The notes beneath the pieces are model-generated. The model was not told the DNA's origin. It did not search any database and saw nothing but the letters and a program-made list of their open reading frames with translations. Shown piece by piece: positions 49,808-60,027 of a DNA stretch of 64,000 nt (the stretch's first letter is position 1; every line of letters begins with the position of its first letter). Made by a program: the position numbers and the translations under genes. This stretch comes from Shewanella sp. MTB7. Lineage in GTDB: Bacteria > Pseudomonadota > Gammaproteobacteria > Enterobacterales > Shewanellaceae. The stretch lies in assembly GCF_027571385.1 (NCBI RefSeq), contig NZ_CP085636.1, positions 1,736,001 through 1,800,000 on the forward strand, given 5' to 3'.

Positions 49808-50715
49808 TGTCACATTTAAACTATAATCACCTATATTATTTTTGGATGGTGCATAAAAAAGGCTCGGTAGCAAAAGCTGCTGAGGCTTTATGCTTAACCC
49901 CTCAAACGGTGACAGGACAGATCCGTGTACTTGAGACGCGTCTCAAGGGCAGTTTGTTTAAACGAGCAGGGCGTTCGCTTGAACCGACTGAACTTGGCGA
50001 GTTAGTGTTTCGTTATGCTGATAAGATGTTTAGTCTAAGTTATGAGATGTTGGACATTCTTAACTATCAAAAAGATGAGAATATTCTATTTGAAGTTGGG
50101 ATTGCCGATGCACTCTCAAAAGGGCTGGCGAGTCGAGTACTCTTGTCAGTTGTACCCAGTGATGGTTCTATGCACCTTGCTTGCTTTGAGTCGACTCACG
50201 AGAGCCTCATGGAACGGTTAAGAGAGCATAAACTGGATATGATCTTGTCAGACTGTGCTGGTGAATCTTTGAAATATCCTGAAATATTATCTAAGAAATT
50301 GGGCGAGTGCGGGGTTGCTTTTTTCTCCTCAGAGACGTTTAGTTGTCCTTTTCCTGAGTGTTTAGAACAAGGCAAGTTATTGATCCCTGGCAAACGCTCC
50401 TCTCTAGGCCAACAACTTCATCATTGGTTTGATGAAAATGGACTCAACGTGAATATCTTAGGTGAATTCGACGATGCGGCTATGATGAAGGCATTTGGTT
50501 ATTTCAAGCAGGGAATTTTCGTTGCTCCCTCTATTTATAAACAAGATATTCTCGCCCATGATATGTTTCTTCTCGGTGAAACAACCGACATCAAAGAGGT
50601 ATATCATGTGATGTTTGCCGAAAGGATGATCCAGCATCCAGCTGTGAAGCGCCTATTGGCAACGGATTTTACCGATCTTTTTGCAGGTCGTGATGCTCAA
50701 GTACAGCAACTATAG
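49807..50715 (+). CDS. nhaR: NhaR, LysR-family activator of nhaA
   Basis: 302 residues. The LysR HTH reads [19 protein letters not shown] (about 20-38), with the N-terminus [12 protein letters not shown] typical of NhaR. NhaR activates nhaA in response to Na+. It follows nhaA in E. coli as well, there without a gene between them. Confidence 0.94.
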   Translation: MSHLNYNHLYYFWMVHKKGSVAKAAEALCLTPQTVTGQIRVLETRLKGSLFKRAGRSLEPTELGELVFRYADKMFSLSYEMLDILNYQKDENILFEVGIADALSKGLASRVLLSVVPSDGSMHLACFESTHESLMERLREHKLDMILSDCAGESLKYPEILSKKLGECGVAFFSSETFSCPFPECLEQGKLLIPGKRSSLGQQLHHWFDENGLNVNILGEFDDAAMMKAFGYFKQGIFVAPSIYKQDILAHDMFLLGETTDIKEVYHVMFAERMIQHPAVKRLLATDFTDLFAGRDAQVQQL

Positions 50716-50818
50716 TTTGAAGAGCACTGTTGAGTTCGTTCATATAGTGTTCGTTCATATTGAAGTCAGTGATTGATAAGATTACACTAGCGACAAAATA
50801 AGCGAGAGGTAAGATTAC

Positions 50819-51070
50819 GTGTCTGAACCAATTAAAATAGCGAGAGTGAGATGGGCTTGCCGCAGAGGTATGTTGGAACTTGATGTTCTATTTCAACCTT
50901 TTGTTGAAAATCATTATGAGCAGCTGTCTAACCAAGATAAAAACACCTTTGTTCGTTTGTTAGAGGGTGAAGACCCTGTATTATTTGCTTGGTTTATGGG
51001 CCATGAAAAGTCCACAGATCCTGAGCTTGCCGAAATGGTAATTCGTGTCCGTGGAAGAGAAGCAGCATAG
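50819..51070 (+). CDS. sdhE: SdhE (FAD assembly factor)
   Basis: 83 residues with a GTG start. The R-R-G-M-L-E-L-D motif at residues 15-22 is the conserved flavinylation-promoting surface, and the D-x-x-L-F-A-W-F/L region follows. SdhE helps attach FAD covalently to succinate dehydrogenase (SdhA) and fumarate reductase. The next gene overlaps it by 26 bp. Confidence 0.94.
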   Translation: MSEPIKIARVRWACRRGMLELDVLFQPFVENHYEQLSNQDKNTFVRLLEGEDPVLFAWFMGHEKSTDPELAEMVIRVRGREAA

Positions 51071-51464
51071 TTTTAGCTTAATCTCCTCATTCGACCAGCG
51101 GTTTTCGTTGGTCGTTCTTGCTTGCTTATGTTTGACTTCATTTCTTGCCTGGCCTCCCTTCGATAATCTGTTCTACCATCTGACTCAAGTAATCTTTTTT
51201 TCATTTATGTTGCTGTTTTTTACTGCTCAATTTTGGAAATTAAATTGCTGGAAATGTCAGTTTATTCTCAATGTTGCAGGAGAAGGGAGCCTTGCAGGTG
51301 TAGAGAAGTTTACCTTATACAAAAGAGCGTTTGTTTCGCCTTTTATCTGTCTTTTCTATATTGAAACGGAAAAGGGGCTGAGTTTACTGATGGTATGGGC
51401 TGATATGTGTGACGACATAAGTTATCGTCACTTGTGTCGTCTGCTGTTAACTAAAAAGCCCTGA
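51045..51464 (+). CDS. YgfX-like membrane protein
   Basis: 139 residues from a GTG at 51045, with a second GTG at 51051 equally possible. Two adjacent helices (about 20-60), then a basic, Trp-rich cytoplasmic tail. Gene order behind sdhE (ygfY) is that of ygfX in E. coli, where the protein has been studied as the partner of SdhE and as a possible toxin acting on FtsZ and MreB. Sequence identity to E. coli YgfX looks low; the call rests on context and topology. Confidence 0.78.
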   Translation: MSVEEKQHSFSLISSFDQRFSLVVLACLCLTSFLAWPPFDNLFYHLTQVIFFSFMLLFFTAQFWKLNCWKCQFILNVAGEGSLAGVEKFTLYKRAFVSPFICLFYIETEKGLSLLMVWADMCDDISYRHLCRLLLTKKP

Positions 51465-51477
51465 TCGCTCTGGGCTG

Positions 51478-51511
51478 AAGCCAAAGTGGCTCTGGAGTTC
51501 ACTTTGGCTTT
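51478..51511. terminator. Intrinsic terminator between ygfX-like gene and nadB
   Basis: AAGCCAAAGTG pairs with CACTTTGGCTT around a 12-nt loop, between two converging genes. The T-run is short, so efficiency is uncertain. Confidence 0.65.
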
Positions 51512-51554
51512 AACTGTTGGTGATAAAACTTAAACCGATAGCCATAAATACAGC

Positions 51555-53165
51555 TTAGTCTGGTTGTAATATCGTTGGGGTTGGCTTAGGCAATTGCTCC
51601 GGATAATCAATATTGTAATGGAGACCACGACTCTCTTTACGTTCCATCGCACAACGAATGATCAGTTCGGCGACCTGCACTAAGTTTCTTAACTCTAGCA
51701 AGTTGTTGGTGACATGAAAGTTACTGTAATATTCCTGTATCTCCTGCTGCAGCATTAAGCAACGACGCAGAGCACGCTCAAGGCGTTTATCTGAGCGAAC
51801 AATGCCGACATAATCCCACATAAAAAGCCTAAGCTCATGCCAGTTATGGGCAATCACCACTTCTTCATCTGAATTGGATACTTGGCTCTCATCCCAAGCC
51901 GGTAGCGTGCCTGGCATAGGGATTTTGTGCAGTTGACTCGCAATATCTTCACCAGCGGCACGGGCAAAGACTAAGCACTCCAGCAGAGAGTTACTGGCTA
52001 AACGATTGGCCCCGTGCAAACCTGTGTAAGCGACTTCACCAATGGCATAGAGACCGTTAAGATCGGTTTGGCCATGCAGATCCGTCATCACACCGCCACA
52101 AGTGTAATGCGCAGCGGGAACCACAGGAATGGGATCTGTGGTGATGTCGATACCAAATTCCAGACAACGTTTATGTATTGTTGGAAAGTGCTTGATAACA
52201 AAATCGGCTGGTTTATGGCTAATATCGAGATAAACACAATCTGAACCTAAGCGCTTCATCTCATAATCGATGGCTCGAGCAACGATATCCCTTGGTGCCA
52301 GTTCGGCGCGTTCATCAAAGTCTGGCATAAAGCGGCTACCATCAGGTCGTCGCAGATAAGCACCTTCACCACGTAACGCTTCAGTGAGAAGGAAGTTTCT
52401 GGCATCGGCATGATAGAGACAGGTGGGGTGGAACTGGTTAAACTCCATGTTGGCAACACGGCAACCTGAGCGCCAAGCCATGGCAATACCATCTCCGGAA
52501 GCAATATCGGGATTCGATGTATATTGATACACCTTTGAGCATCCGCCAGTCGCTAGAGCAACAAAGCGAGCTTTAACCGTTTCAACATGTTCCTCATCCC
52601 TATTCCAGATATAAGCACCGAGTACTCGATTTCCTGAAAGATTCAACTTGCGTGAGGTAATAAGGTCGATGGCGTTATAGCGTTCAAGGACGCGAATATT
52701 GGGATGCGCTTTGGCTCTGTCTTGCAGCGTCATCTGAACTTCTTTACCTGTAGCATCTGCGGCATGAAGGATGCGTCTATGACTATGACCGCCTTCTCGG
52801 GTGAGATGATAGGGCGCTTTGCTGGCATCTCCTTTGAAATTTTCCTCTTTATCAAATGCGACGCCACATTCGATTAGCCACTCCATGGCGCTTTTTGCAT
52901 TCTTAGCGGTGAACGTGACAACTGATTCATCACATAAACCAGCACCGGCAATTAAAGTATCAGCAACATGGGACTCTATAGTGTCATCTTCATCGAAAAC
53001 TGAGGCAATACCTCCTTGGGCATAATATGTCGAACCTTCACTTAAAGGTCCTTTAGATAATATTATAACTTGTGACTTTTCAGCAAGATACAAAGCGAGT
53101 GTTAGGCCGGCAGCGCCACTGCCAATAACCAAAACGTCAGATTGGTGTTCAACTACTTGTTTCAT
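51555..53165 (-). CDS. nadB: L-aspartate oxidase
   Basis: 536 residues. FAD site G-S-G-A-A-G-L-T-L near 17, flavin-pocket [11 protein letters not shown] near 41 and the late [12 protein letters not shown] near 385. NadB oxidises L-aspartate to iminoaspartate, the first step of NAD synthesis. It is divergent from rpoE, a conserved arrangement in gammaproteobacteria. Confidence 0.96.
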   Translation of the reverse strand: MKQVVEHQSDVLVIGSGAAGLTLALYLAEKSQVIILSKGPLSEGSTYYAQGGIASVFDEDDTIESHVADTLIAGAGLCDESVVTFTAKNAKSAMEWLIECGVAFDKEENFKGDASKAPYHLTREGGHSHRRILHAADATGKEVQMTLQDRAKAHPNIRVLERYNAIDLITSRKLNLSGNRVLGAYIWNRDEEHVETVKARFVALATGGCSKVYQYTSNPDIASGDGIAMAWRSGCRVANMEFNQFHPTCLYHADARNFLLTEALRGEGAYLRRPDGSRFMPDFDERAELAPRDIVARAIDYEMKRLGSDCVYLDISHKPADFVIKHFPTIHKRCLEFGIDITTDPIPVVPAAHYTCGGVMTDLHGQTDLNGLYAIGEVAYTGLHGANRLASNSLLECLVFARAAGEDIASQLHKIPMPGTLPAWDESQVSNSDEEVVIAHNWHELRLFMWDYVGIVRSDKRLERALRRCLMLQQEIQEYYSNFHVTNNLLELRNLVQVAELIIRCAMERKESRGLHYNIDYPEQLPKPTPTILQPD

Positions 53166-53273
53166 CAGGTATCATGGTAAGTCTATGGGTGTCATCTATG
53201 GTAAACCAAGTCAACAAATATGGATACATCCCTAGCTAACAGAAAATAAATTCAACTTTATGCAACTTTTTTA

Positions 53274-53299
53274 GAACTTTTCAGAAGTAAGCTAGTCTA
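53274..53299 (+). promoter_or_regulatory. Sigma-E promoter of rpoE
   Basis: GAACTT at 53274-53279 and TCTA at 53296-53299 with a 16-base spacer match the sigma-E consensus (GAACTT, 16 nt, TCTRA). It lies 65 bp ahead of the rpoE ATG, so the operon can drive itself in envelope stress. Confidence 0.9.
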
Positions 53300-53364
53300 C
53301 ATATGTGAATATGATTCGAGCGACTGAGAAATCAGCATTTTAGATTTAGGAGTAGTCGGCTCGG

Positions 53365-53943
53365 ATGAGTGGACAAATAAGTGATCAACAGCTAGTTGAA
53401 CGAGTGCAACAGGGAGATAAGAACGCTTTTAACCTCTTAGTGCAAAAGTATCAAAACAAGGTCATGAGTTTGATTTCGCGTTATGTACGCAATCAGGCTG
53501 ACGTTGCTGATGTGGCTCAAGAAGCGTTTATAAAAGCTTATCGAGCATTGCCTAATTTCAGAGGAGAAAGTGCATTCTATACTTGGTTGTATCGGATTGC
53601 AGTTAATACTGCAAAAAACCATTTAGTGGCACAGGGGCGCCGCGCACCTGCAAATGATATCGATGTTGAAGATGCTGAGTATTATGATGGTAGTGATGCG
53701 TTAAAGGAGTTTGCCTCTCCAGAGCGTTTGATGATGTCAGAGGAGATCCAGAAAGTGATCTTTGACACATTAGATACTCTGCCAGAAGAATTAAAGATGG
53801 CTATCTCGTTACGTGAGCTCGATGGTATGAGTTACGAAGAGATCGCTAATGTAATGGACTGTCCCGTTGGTACCGTAAGATCTCGCATCTTTAGGGCCAG
53901 AGAGGCAATCGATAAAAAGCTTCAGCCTTTGCTTGAGCAGTAA
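53365..53943 (+). CDS. rpoE: RNA polymerase sigma factor RpoE (sigma-E)
   Basis: 192 residues. Region 2 with D-V-A-D-V-A-Q-E-A-F-I-K-A-Y-R (about 45-60) and region 4 HTH M-S-Y-E-E-I-A-N-V-M-D-C-P-V-G-T-V-R-S-R-I-F (about 155-176) are clear. It directs outer-membrane and periplasmic stress genes when freed from RseA. First gene of rpoE-rseA-rseB-rseC. Confidence 0.97.
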   Translation: MSGQISDQQLVERVQQGDKNAFNLLVQKYQNKVMSLISRYVRNQADVADVAQEAFIKAYRALPNFRGESAFYTWLYRIAVNTAKNHLVAQGRRAPANDIDVEDAEYYDGSDALKEFASPERLMMSEEIQKVIFDTLDTLPEELKMAISLRELDGMSYEEIANVMDCPVGTVRSRIFRAREAIDKKLQPLLEQ

Positions 53944-53980
53944 TCTTTTTTACTAATTATATGTAATATACAGGTGATAA

Positions 53981-54589
53981 ATGGATAAATTAGGTCAGGA
54001 ATGGGTATCCGCTGCCGTCGATGGTGAAGTCGATGCGCAGACGTTAGCTGAACTTTCAGCTGATAAGGGTTCACATGAACAGTGGCGTGATTATCATATG
54101 ATAGGCGATGCAATGCGTGGTGAGCTGCCTAGAACAATGAATTTAGATCTCAGTGCAAGTATTGCGGCTGCAATTGAATTAGAACCAACGATTTTGCTAC
54201 CGGTTCAACCTAAGCTTGATGAATCACAACCAGCTAAAAAGTCGAACGTGATCCCGCTGTTTAAGCAGTTTGGTCAATATGCGATTGCCGCGAGTGTGGC
54301 GCTATTTGCTGTGATTGGAGTACAAAATTACAATCAAGAAAGTGCTATCGACGCATCGCCTTTGCCAGTATTGAATACTCGTCCTCTTGTTGGCAGTGTG
54401 ACACCAGTCAGTCTGCAGACGGGCTCAGTTCAGCAAAATCAAGGCTATAGCAATGTACAGATCATGGAGCAACGTCAACGTATCAATGCATATATCCAAG
54501 ATCATATGTTGCAGCAAAGATTGAATAATGGGGTTAAGATAGGCGACAATAGTAATAGCGAACACAATGTTGTTCCTGTGAACAATTAG
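53981..54589 (+). CDS. rseA: Anti-sigma-E factor RseA
   Basis: 202 residues: an N-terminal cytoplasmic sigma-E-binding domain (about 1-75, W-V-S-A-A-V-D-G-E start), one membrane helix at about 100-117 and a periplasmic Gln-rich tail. RseA is cut by DegS and RseP in stress. AGGTG precedes the ATG. Confidence 0.93.
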   Translation: MDKLGQEWVSAAVDGEVDAQTLAELSADKGSHEQWRDYHMIGDAMRGELPRTMNLDLSASIAAAIELEPTILLPVQPKLDESQPAKKSNVIPLFKQFGQYAIAASVALFAVIGVQNYNQESAIDASPLPVLNTRPLVGSVTPVSLQTGSVQQNQGYSNVQIMEQRQRINAYIQDHMLQQRLNNGVKIGDNSNSEHNVVPVNN

Positions 54590-54637
54590 TACTAAAGGTA
54601 CTATTCTCTATTTTAGTTATACTCGTGAGGAGTTAGC

Positions 54638-55570
54638 TTGCGTCTTTTCCTGTTAGCACTGTTAGTTTTACATTTTCCTGCGATGGCGCAGGAAGATATG
54701 TCGGCAAAAGCTTGGCTAGATAATATGAGCCAAGCTCTGCGTGAACAAGAATACAAAATCTCCCTAATTCAGCTCCAAGCGGATCATATACGCCCTTTAG
54801 TTTATATCCATGGCAAGATTGAAGATCAAGAGGTTGCTTTTCTTGAGCATCTTAATGGTCCACCTAAAAATGCTGTAAGAGTTGGCGATACCGTCACTTT
54901 CATCGAACATGATCAACCTGCCTACAGTGTAAATGCAAATCGGATACCAGGTATTTTACCACCAGTCTTTGCTGGCGATATTTCAGCTTTGGAGTCGGGT
55001 TATACATTCGTGTTGGGCGGTCGTAGCCGGTTAGCTGGACGTCCTAGTCAATTAGTGCGAATTATTCCAGTTGATGACTTTAGATACGGGTATCAAGTCT
55101 GGTTGGATTTAGATACTTATCTGCCTTTACGCTATGACATGTTAACCCAAGACAAGCAGTTACTAGAACAGCTTTTAGTCGTTGAACTCCTTGTGTTAGA
55201 TGATGTTCCAACGATACTCAATCAAGCCTATAAGCAACAGTGGCCAGGTGTGATAGCCCAACCTACTCGTGATGCAGGTGATAACTGGAAGTTTAAGTGG
55301 TTACCTGAAGGCTTTAAGGTGCTAGTGAAAGACAGCCACAGATTAATGGGGAGCCATGAAGCAGTTGAATATATTGCCTTAAGTGACGGTATTGCCAACA
55401 TCTCGGTGTATGTCGCTAGGGCTGGAGATGCAATGATGCCTGAAGAGTTGGTCACTAGAAATGGTCTATCTTTAGCGACAGAGCGTATCGGTAATGCCGA
55501 AGTGGTTGCCGTTGGTAAAGTCCCTGCTGAAACGCTATCCCGTATTGCTAAAAGTATCACTATCGAATAG
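54638..55570 (+). CDS. rseB: Sigma-E regulatory protein RseB
   Basis: 310 residues from a TTG at 54638 which follows GAGGAG by five bases, giving a signal peptide (L-F-L-L-A-L-L-V-L) ending M-A-Q. The two-domain periplasmic MucB/RseB body follows: a LolA-like sheet (about 25-200) and a smaller C-terminal domain. RseB shields RseA from DegS and senses stray LPS. The TTG start is unusual but fits the spacing. Confidence 0.92.
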   Translation: MRLFLLALLVLHFPAMAQEDMSAKAWLDNMSQALREQEYKISLIQLQADHIRPLVYIHGKIEDQEVAFLEHLNGPPKNAVRVGDTVTFIEHDQPAYSVNANRIPGILPPVFAGDISALESGYTFVLGGRSRLAGRPSQLVRIIPVDDFRYGYQVWLDLDTYLPLRYDMLTQDKQLLEQLLVVELLVLDDVPTILNQAYKQQWPGVIAQPTRDAGDNWKFKWLPEGFKVLVKDSHRLMGSHEAVEYIALSDGIANISVYVARAGDAMMPEELVTRNGLSLATERIGNAEVVAVGKVPAETLSRIAKSITIE

Positions 55571-55586
55571 TTGTTGAGTATATTTT

Positions 55587-56042
55587 ATGATGGAAGAGAT
55601 GGCAAAAGTACTCACGTGTGATGGCAGCGGTTGGGTAACGGTTGAAGTTCAGGTGAAGAATGCCTGTAATCATTGTGATAACAGCGAGTCATGTGGAACT
55701 TCGGCCGTTTCTAAAGCGTTTTCACCCAAGGTGCAGTATTTTTCAATTCCATCGGATGAACAATATGCTCCTGGTGATTTGTTGAAACTAGGCTTGCCTG
55801 AGAGCGTGATTTTAAAAGCGGCTGCCTTGGTTTATCTATTGCCCTTGACTGGGCTTTTCGTTGGTGTGGCGTTAACATCAATACTTAGCAGCCTATTTAG
55901 CTTAGCGGCCACTGATCTGGTGGTCATTCCATCTGCGCTTGCTGGTGCATTGCTGTTTTGGCTTGTAGCAAGAAGAGTTGCAAGGCGGATGGAAAATGAT
56001 AGTCAGCCAGTGATTATTTCTCATCTCGGCCATTCAATATAG
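55587..56042 (+). CDS. rseC: RseC/SoxR-reducing-system protein
   Basis: 151 residues. N-terminal cysteines C27, C30 and C36 in A-C-N-H-C-D-N-S-E-S-C resemble the RseC iron-sulfur-type cluster, followed by two membrane helices (about 75-130). RseC is thought to help keep SoxR reduced together with Rsx proteins. Last gene of the sigma-E operon. Confidence 0.9.
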   Translation: MMEEMAKVLTCDGSGWVTVEVQVKNACNHCDNSESCGTSAVSKAFSPKVQYFSIPSDEQYAPGDLLKLGLPESVILKAAALVYLLPLTGLFVGVALTSILSSLFSLAATDLVVIPSALAGALLFWLVARRVARRMENDSQPVIISHLGHSI

Positions 56043-56140
56043 TGCTTTTGATGCAAGGCCATTAATTGCTCCTCGGCATTTGTTCCTGACAATGCTCTAC
56101 CTCCTATATCCGTATAGTCCTGCACTAATGGCATTCGTAA

Positions 56141-56255
56141 CATCTGATCTCCACGGCCTTAAGCGTTCCATACGCTTTAAGGATATTTCCCATATCCCTA
56201 TGGGTCATTGGAGGAAATGTCTTAAGTGTGTAGGAAACATACAAGACCATGTTGT
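56141..56255 (+). repeat. Structured dispersed repeat, copy 1
   Basis: About 115 bp: a first hairpin (CTTAAGCGT / ACGCTTTAAG), a second nested one (ATTTCC ... GGAAAT enclosing CCCATA / TATGGG) and a third (GTCTT-AA-GTGTGT / ACATACAAGAC). The first 80 bases are nearly identical at 63877 onward. Confidence 0.75.
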
Positions 56256-56420
56256 TCGCAACGAGTAAGGAACATAGTGTTCTATGTTTAAGCTCGTTAA
56301 CACCGCATCGGATGCGCTAAAACTCGCCTGTAAGGAGTGTTTTGGGCTGGCTACTTTTGCGTTGAGTGAGTTTGCCAAAAAACACGCTGAGTTGAACACT
56401 TTCTTATATTGATTGGTATT
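56256..56420 (-). mobile_element. Partial MITE-like element, related to 21226-21493
   Basis: Read on the minus strand it starts ATACCAATCAATATAAGAAA and shares the later blocks GGCGAGTTTTAGCGC, GTTAACGAGCTTAA and the Cys-free non-coding body with the first 170 bp of the 21.2-kb element. The other end is replaced by the structured repeat at 56141. Together with 56043-56140, where I see nothing, this fills the gap between rseC and lepA. Confidence 0.7.
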
Positions 56421-56487
56421 GATAGCCCAATCGGGTACAATTCGGCACTTTCAAAAATTCTAACTTCGAGTACTCATCAGCCATATC

Positions 56488-58278
56488 ATGAAGCACATTA
56501 GAAACTTTTCAATTATTGCCCATATCGATCACGGCAAATCAACACTCTCTGACCGATTGATCCAAGAATGCGGCGGTCTTTCTGAGCGTGAAATGGCAGC
56601 CCAAGTTTTGGATTCAATGGATATTGAACGCGAACGTGGTATTACCATTAAAGCGCAAAGTGTGACACTCAATTACACCGCATTAGATGGTGAAACGTAC
56701 CAGTTGAACTTTATTGATACGCCAGGTCACGTCGATTTTTCCTATGAAGTTTCTCGTTCTTTAGCTGCTTGCGAAGGTGCACTGTTAGTTGTCGATGCTG
56801 GACAGGGCGTGGAAGCACAAACTCTAGCAAACTGCTATACGGCGCTAGAGATGGACATGCACGTTGTTCCAGTTCTAAATAAGATTGATTTGCCACAAGC
56901 AGATCCAGATCGTGTTGCCGAAGAGATTGAAGACATTGTCGGAATCGAAGCGACAGATGCGGTTCGTTGCTCGGCTAAAACTGGTGTGGGTATTAAAGAC
57001 GTACTGGAAGTTATTGTTGCTGAAATACCACCACCAGAAGGTGATGTCGATGGACCACTACAGGCTTTGATCATCGATTCTTGGTTCGATAGTTACCAGG
57101 GTGTTGTGTCACTGGTTAGAATTAAAAATGGTGTGTTGAAAAAAGGCGATAAGTTTAAGGTTATGTCCACAGGGCAAAACTATAACGCGGATCGTGTGGG
57201 TATATTTACACCTAAGCAAACCGATACTACGGTACTGAGAACCGGTGAAGTAGGCTATGTCATTGCAGGCATTAAAGAGATCCACGGTGCGCCAGTAGGT
57301 GATACCTTGACTCACGCTAAGCATGGTGCAGAAAAAGCGCTTGCCGGTTTTAAAAAGGTTAAACCCCAGGTTTATGCGGGTCTATTCCCTATTTCGACTG
57401 ATGATTATGAGAACTTTCGTGATGCATTGAACAAGCTTAGCTTGAATGATGCTTCGTTGTTCTTTGAGCCTGAAACCTCATCGGCACTAGGTTTTGGTTT
57501 CCGCATTGGTTTCCTAGGCCTACTTCACATGGAGATCATCCAAGAGCGTCTGGAACGTGAATACGATCTAGAGCTTATTACTACAGCCCCTACGGTTGTG
57601 TATGAGATTATCACTACAAATGGCGATACCATTTACGTTGATAATCCATCAGATCTACCTGCAATCAATAATATTACTGAGATGCGTGAGCCCATCGTCG
57701 AAACCAATATTCTGGTACCAAAAGAGTATTTGGGCAACGTGATCACCTTATGTATTGAAAAGCGCGGCGTACAAAAGAACTTGGTTTACCATGGTAATCA
57801 AGTGGCATTAACCTATGAGTTGCCTATGGCTGAAGTGGTCATGGACTTCTTTGACCGTCTGAAGTCAACCAGTCGTGGTTACGCCTCTCTTGAGTATAAC
57901 TTTATCCGTTTTGAACCCGCTGATATGGTGCGTTTAGATGTCTTGATTAACGGTGACAGAGTCGATGCGTTAGCCATGATCATTCACAAAGGATTGATCC
58001 GCTCTAAAGGTCTGGCTCTTGTGAATAAGATGAAAGAGCTTATTCCACGTCAGATGTTTGATATTGCGATTCAAGCTGCGGTAGGCACTCAGGTCATCGC
58101 TCGTTCATCGATTAAAGCGATGCGTAAAGACGTAACAGCTAAATGTTATGGTGGTGACGTTTCCCGTAAGAAGAAGCTGTTGAATAAGCAGAAAGAGGGT
58201 AAAAAACGCATGAAGCAGGTCGGTAATGTGGAAGTGCCACAAGAAGCCTTCCTTGCAGTATTAAAGCTTAACGATTAA
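56488..58278 (+). CDS. lepA: Elongation factor 4 (LepA)
   Basis: 596 residues. GTPase motifs I-D-H-G-K-S-T near 15, D-T-P-G-H-V-D-F near 78 and N-K-I-D near 132, then EF-G-like domains and the LepA C-terminal domain. It acts on ribosomes in translocation or initiation quality control. lepB lies 152 bp downstream, the classic pairing. Confidence 0.98.
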   Translation: MKHIRNFSIIAHIDHGKSTLSDRLIQECGGLSEREMAAQVLDSMDIERERGITIKAQSVTLNYTALDGETYQLNFIDTPGHVDFSYEVSRSLAACEGALLVVDAGQGVEAQTLANCYTALEMDMHVVPVLNKIDLPQADPDRVAEEIEDIVGIEATDAVRCSAKTGVGIKDVLEVIVAEIPPPEGDVDGPLQALIIDSWFDSYQGVVSLVRIKNGVLKKGDKFKVMSTGQNYNADRVGIFTPKQTDTTVLRTGEVGYVIAGIKEIHGAPVGDTLTHAKHGAEKALAGFKKVKPQVYAGLFPISTDDYENFRDALNKLSLNDASLFFEPETSSALGFGFRIGFLGLLHMEIIQERLEREYDLELITTAPTVVYEIITTNGDTIYVDNPSDLPAINNITEMREPIVETNILVPKEYLGNVITLCIEKRGVQKNLVYHGNQVALTYELPMAEVVMDFFDRLKSTSRGYASLEYNFIRFEPADMVRLDVLINGDRVDALAMIIHKGLIRSKGLALVNKMKELIPRQMFDIAIQAAVGTQVIARSSIKAMRKDVTAKCYGGDVSRKKKLLNKQKEGKKRMKQVGNVEVPQEAFLAVLKLND

Positions 58279-58321
58279 TAAATTGATCCATTAATTAAAT
58301 GGTTAAAATTTGTTAATAGAC

Positions 58322-58348
58322 AGCGCCGCAGTTTGCGGCGCTTTCGTT
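58322..58348 (+). terminator. Hairpin after lepA
   Basis: AGCGCCGCA pairs with TGCGGCGCT around GTT, followed by TTCGTT. GC-rich stem typical of an intrinsic terminator, with a weak T-run that may allow read-through to lepB. Confidence 0.7.
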
Positions 58349-58430
58349 AGTGCAGTATAAATGTGGTACCGATTCACTAACTGAGTTAGTGACTATTAAA
58401 TTTTATGATTAAGGCAGGAGTTAATTATCT

Positions 58431-59348
58431 ATGGCAGCCTATTTTTCCCTCATTTTGGTATTGGTGACCTTGTGCAGTGGCCTGATTTGGATGGCCGATG
58501 CATTGTTACTTGCACCTAAGCGCCGAGAGAAGCTTGCATTGGCTCAAGCAGCCAATGCAGATCTTAGTGAGGAAATAGCCGAGAAAATCACCCGTGAACC
58601 CACGTTAGTAGAAACCTCGCGCTCCATCTTTCCAGTGATTGCATTTGTACTCATTTTGCGTTCATTTATCTATGAACCGTTTCAGATCCCATCAGGCTCT
58701 ATGATGCCAACTTTATTGGTGGGCGATTTTATTCTGGTTGAAAAGTTTACCTATGGTCTTAAAGATCCGGTTTGGCGCAGTCAGCTAGTCGAAAACGGTA
58801 AGCCTGAACGTGGCGATGTCGCGGTATTTAAATACCCCGTTGATCCCAGAATTGATTACATTAAGCGTGTGGTTGGTTTGCCTGGCGATAGAATTGTCTA
58901 TCGTAATAAGCAACTTTATATCCAGCCAGCTTGCGTTGAAGGGGCTGAAACTTGCCCTGAACTTAAACAAGTGCCTCGCATCTCTGTAAATCAAGGTGAG
59001 TTTACCCATAACGGTACACCACTTTTACGCTATACCGAGAAGTTGGGTGATGTTAGTCATGATATTTTGATTGATCCAAGTCGACCCGATCCCGTGAATT
59101 ACTACTTCCGTGAAGGCAATTTACCCGTCGGTGAGTTTATTGTGCCAGAAGGTCAATATTTCATGATGGGCGATAATCGCGATAATAGTACTGACAGTCG
59201 TTTTTGGGGATTTGTACCTGAAGAGAACTTAGTTGGCAAGGCTGTTGCGATCTGGATAAGTTTTGAGTTTGACCGTGTTAAAGCCGATTTTTTACCCACT
59301 TGGATACCAACAGGTGTTCGTTTTGAACGTGTAGGCGGTATTACATAA
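58431..59348 (+). CDS. lepB: Signal peptidase I
   Basis: 305 residues. Two N-terminal membrane helices (about 3-25 and 65-80). The nucleophile is S90 in P-S-G-S-M-M-P-T, the general base K145 in [12 protein letters not shown], and the late G-D-N-R-D-N-S-x-D-S-R motif is near 248. It removes signal peptides at the periplasmic face. rnc starts one base after its stop. Confidence 0.97.
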   Translation: MAAYFSLILVLVTLCSGLIWMADALLLAPKRREKLALAQAANADLSEEIAEKITREPTLVETSRSIFPVIAFVLILRSFIYEPFQIPSGSMMPTLLVGDFILVEKFTYGLKDPVWRSQLVENGKPERGDVAVFKYPVDPRIDYIKRVVGLPGDRIVYRNKQLYIQPACVEGAETCPELKQVPRISVNQGEFTHNGTPLLRYTEKLGDVSHDILIDPSRPDPVNYYFREGNLPVGEFIVPEGQYFMMGDNRDNSTDSRFWGFVPEENLVGKAVAIWISFEFDRVKADFLPTWIPTGVRFERVGGIT

Positions 59349-59349
59349 G

Positions 59350-60027
59350 ATGGAACCGATTAAGAACATACCTAGACTATGTAGAACCTTAGGTTATGAC
59401 TTTAATGAACTTGCTTTGCTTGATCATGCACTGACACACCGTAGTGCAGCGAGTAAGCACAACGAAAGATTAGAGTTCCTTGGGGACTCTATATTGTCGA
59501 TCATAATTTCTGACGCATTATTTCATCAATTTCCTAAAGCAACTGAGGGTGATCTTAGTCGCATGAGAGCCACTTTAGTGTGTGGTAAAATGTTGGCAGA
59601 GATTGGATTTGAGTTTAAGTTAGGTGATTACCTAAAACTGGGTCCGGGCGAGCTAAAAAGTGGTGGATTCCGTCGTGAATCTATTATTGCGGATGCAGTT
59701 GAAGCGATTATTGGTGCCGTTTATATCGATGCTGATCTAGAGGTAACCCGTAGCTTAGTGCTTGGATGGTACAAGACACGTCTTGAGATTATTGAACCGA
59801 TTAATCAAAAAGATCCAAAAACCCTGTTGCAAGAGTTGTTACAAGGTTTCAAAAAACCGCTCCCTGTCTACAAAGTGACAGATATTAGAGGGGAAGCGCA
59901 CGCGCAAACCTTTACGATTGAGTGTTATGTTGAAGAGTTGCGTAAACCCGTTGTTGGGATTGCGAGTTCCCGAAGAAAAGCCGAGCAGCTTGCCGCTGCC
60001 CAGGCTTTGGAGTTAATAAAACGATGA
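59350..60027 (+). CDS. rnc: Ribonuclease III
   Basis: 225 residues: the catalytic domain with the signature [10 protein letters not shown] near 38, second metal-site region [10 protein letters not shown] near 114, and a C-terminal double-stranded-RNA-binding domain (about 155-225). Processes rRNA precursors and structured mRNAs. Overlaps era by ATGA. Confidence 0.97.
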   Translation: MEPIKNIPRLCRTLGYDFNELALLDHALTHRSAASKHNERLEFLGDSILSIIISDALFHQFPKATEGDLSRMRATLVCGKMLAEIGFEFKLGDYLKLGPGELKSGGFRRESIIADAVEAIIGAVYIDADLEVTRSLVLGWYKTRLEIIEPINQKDPKTLLQELLQGFKKPLPVYKVTDIRGEAHAQTFTIECYVEELRKPVVGIASSRRKAEQLAAAQALELIKR

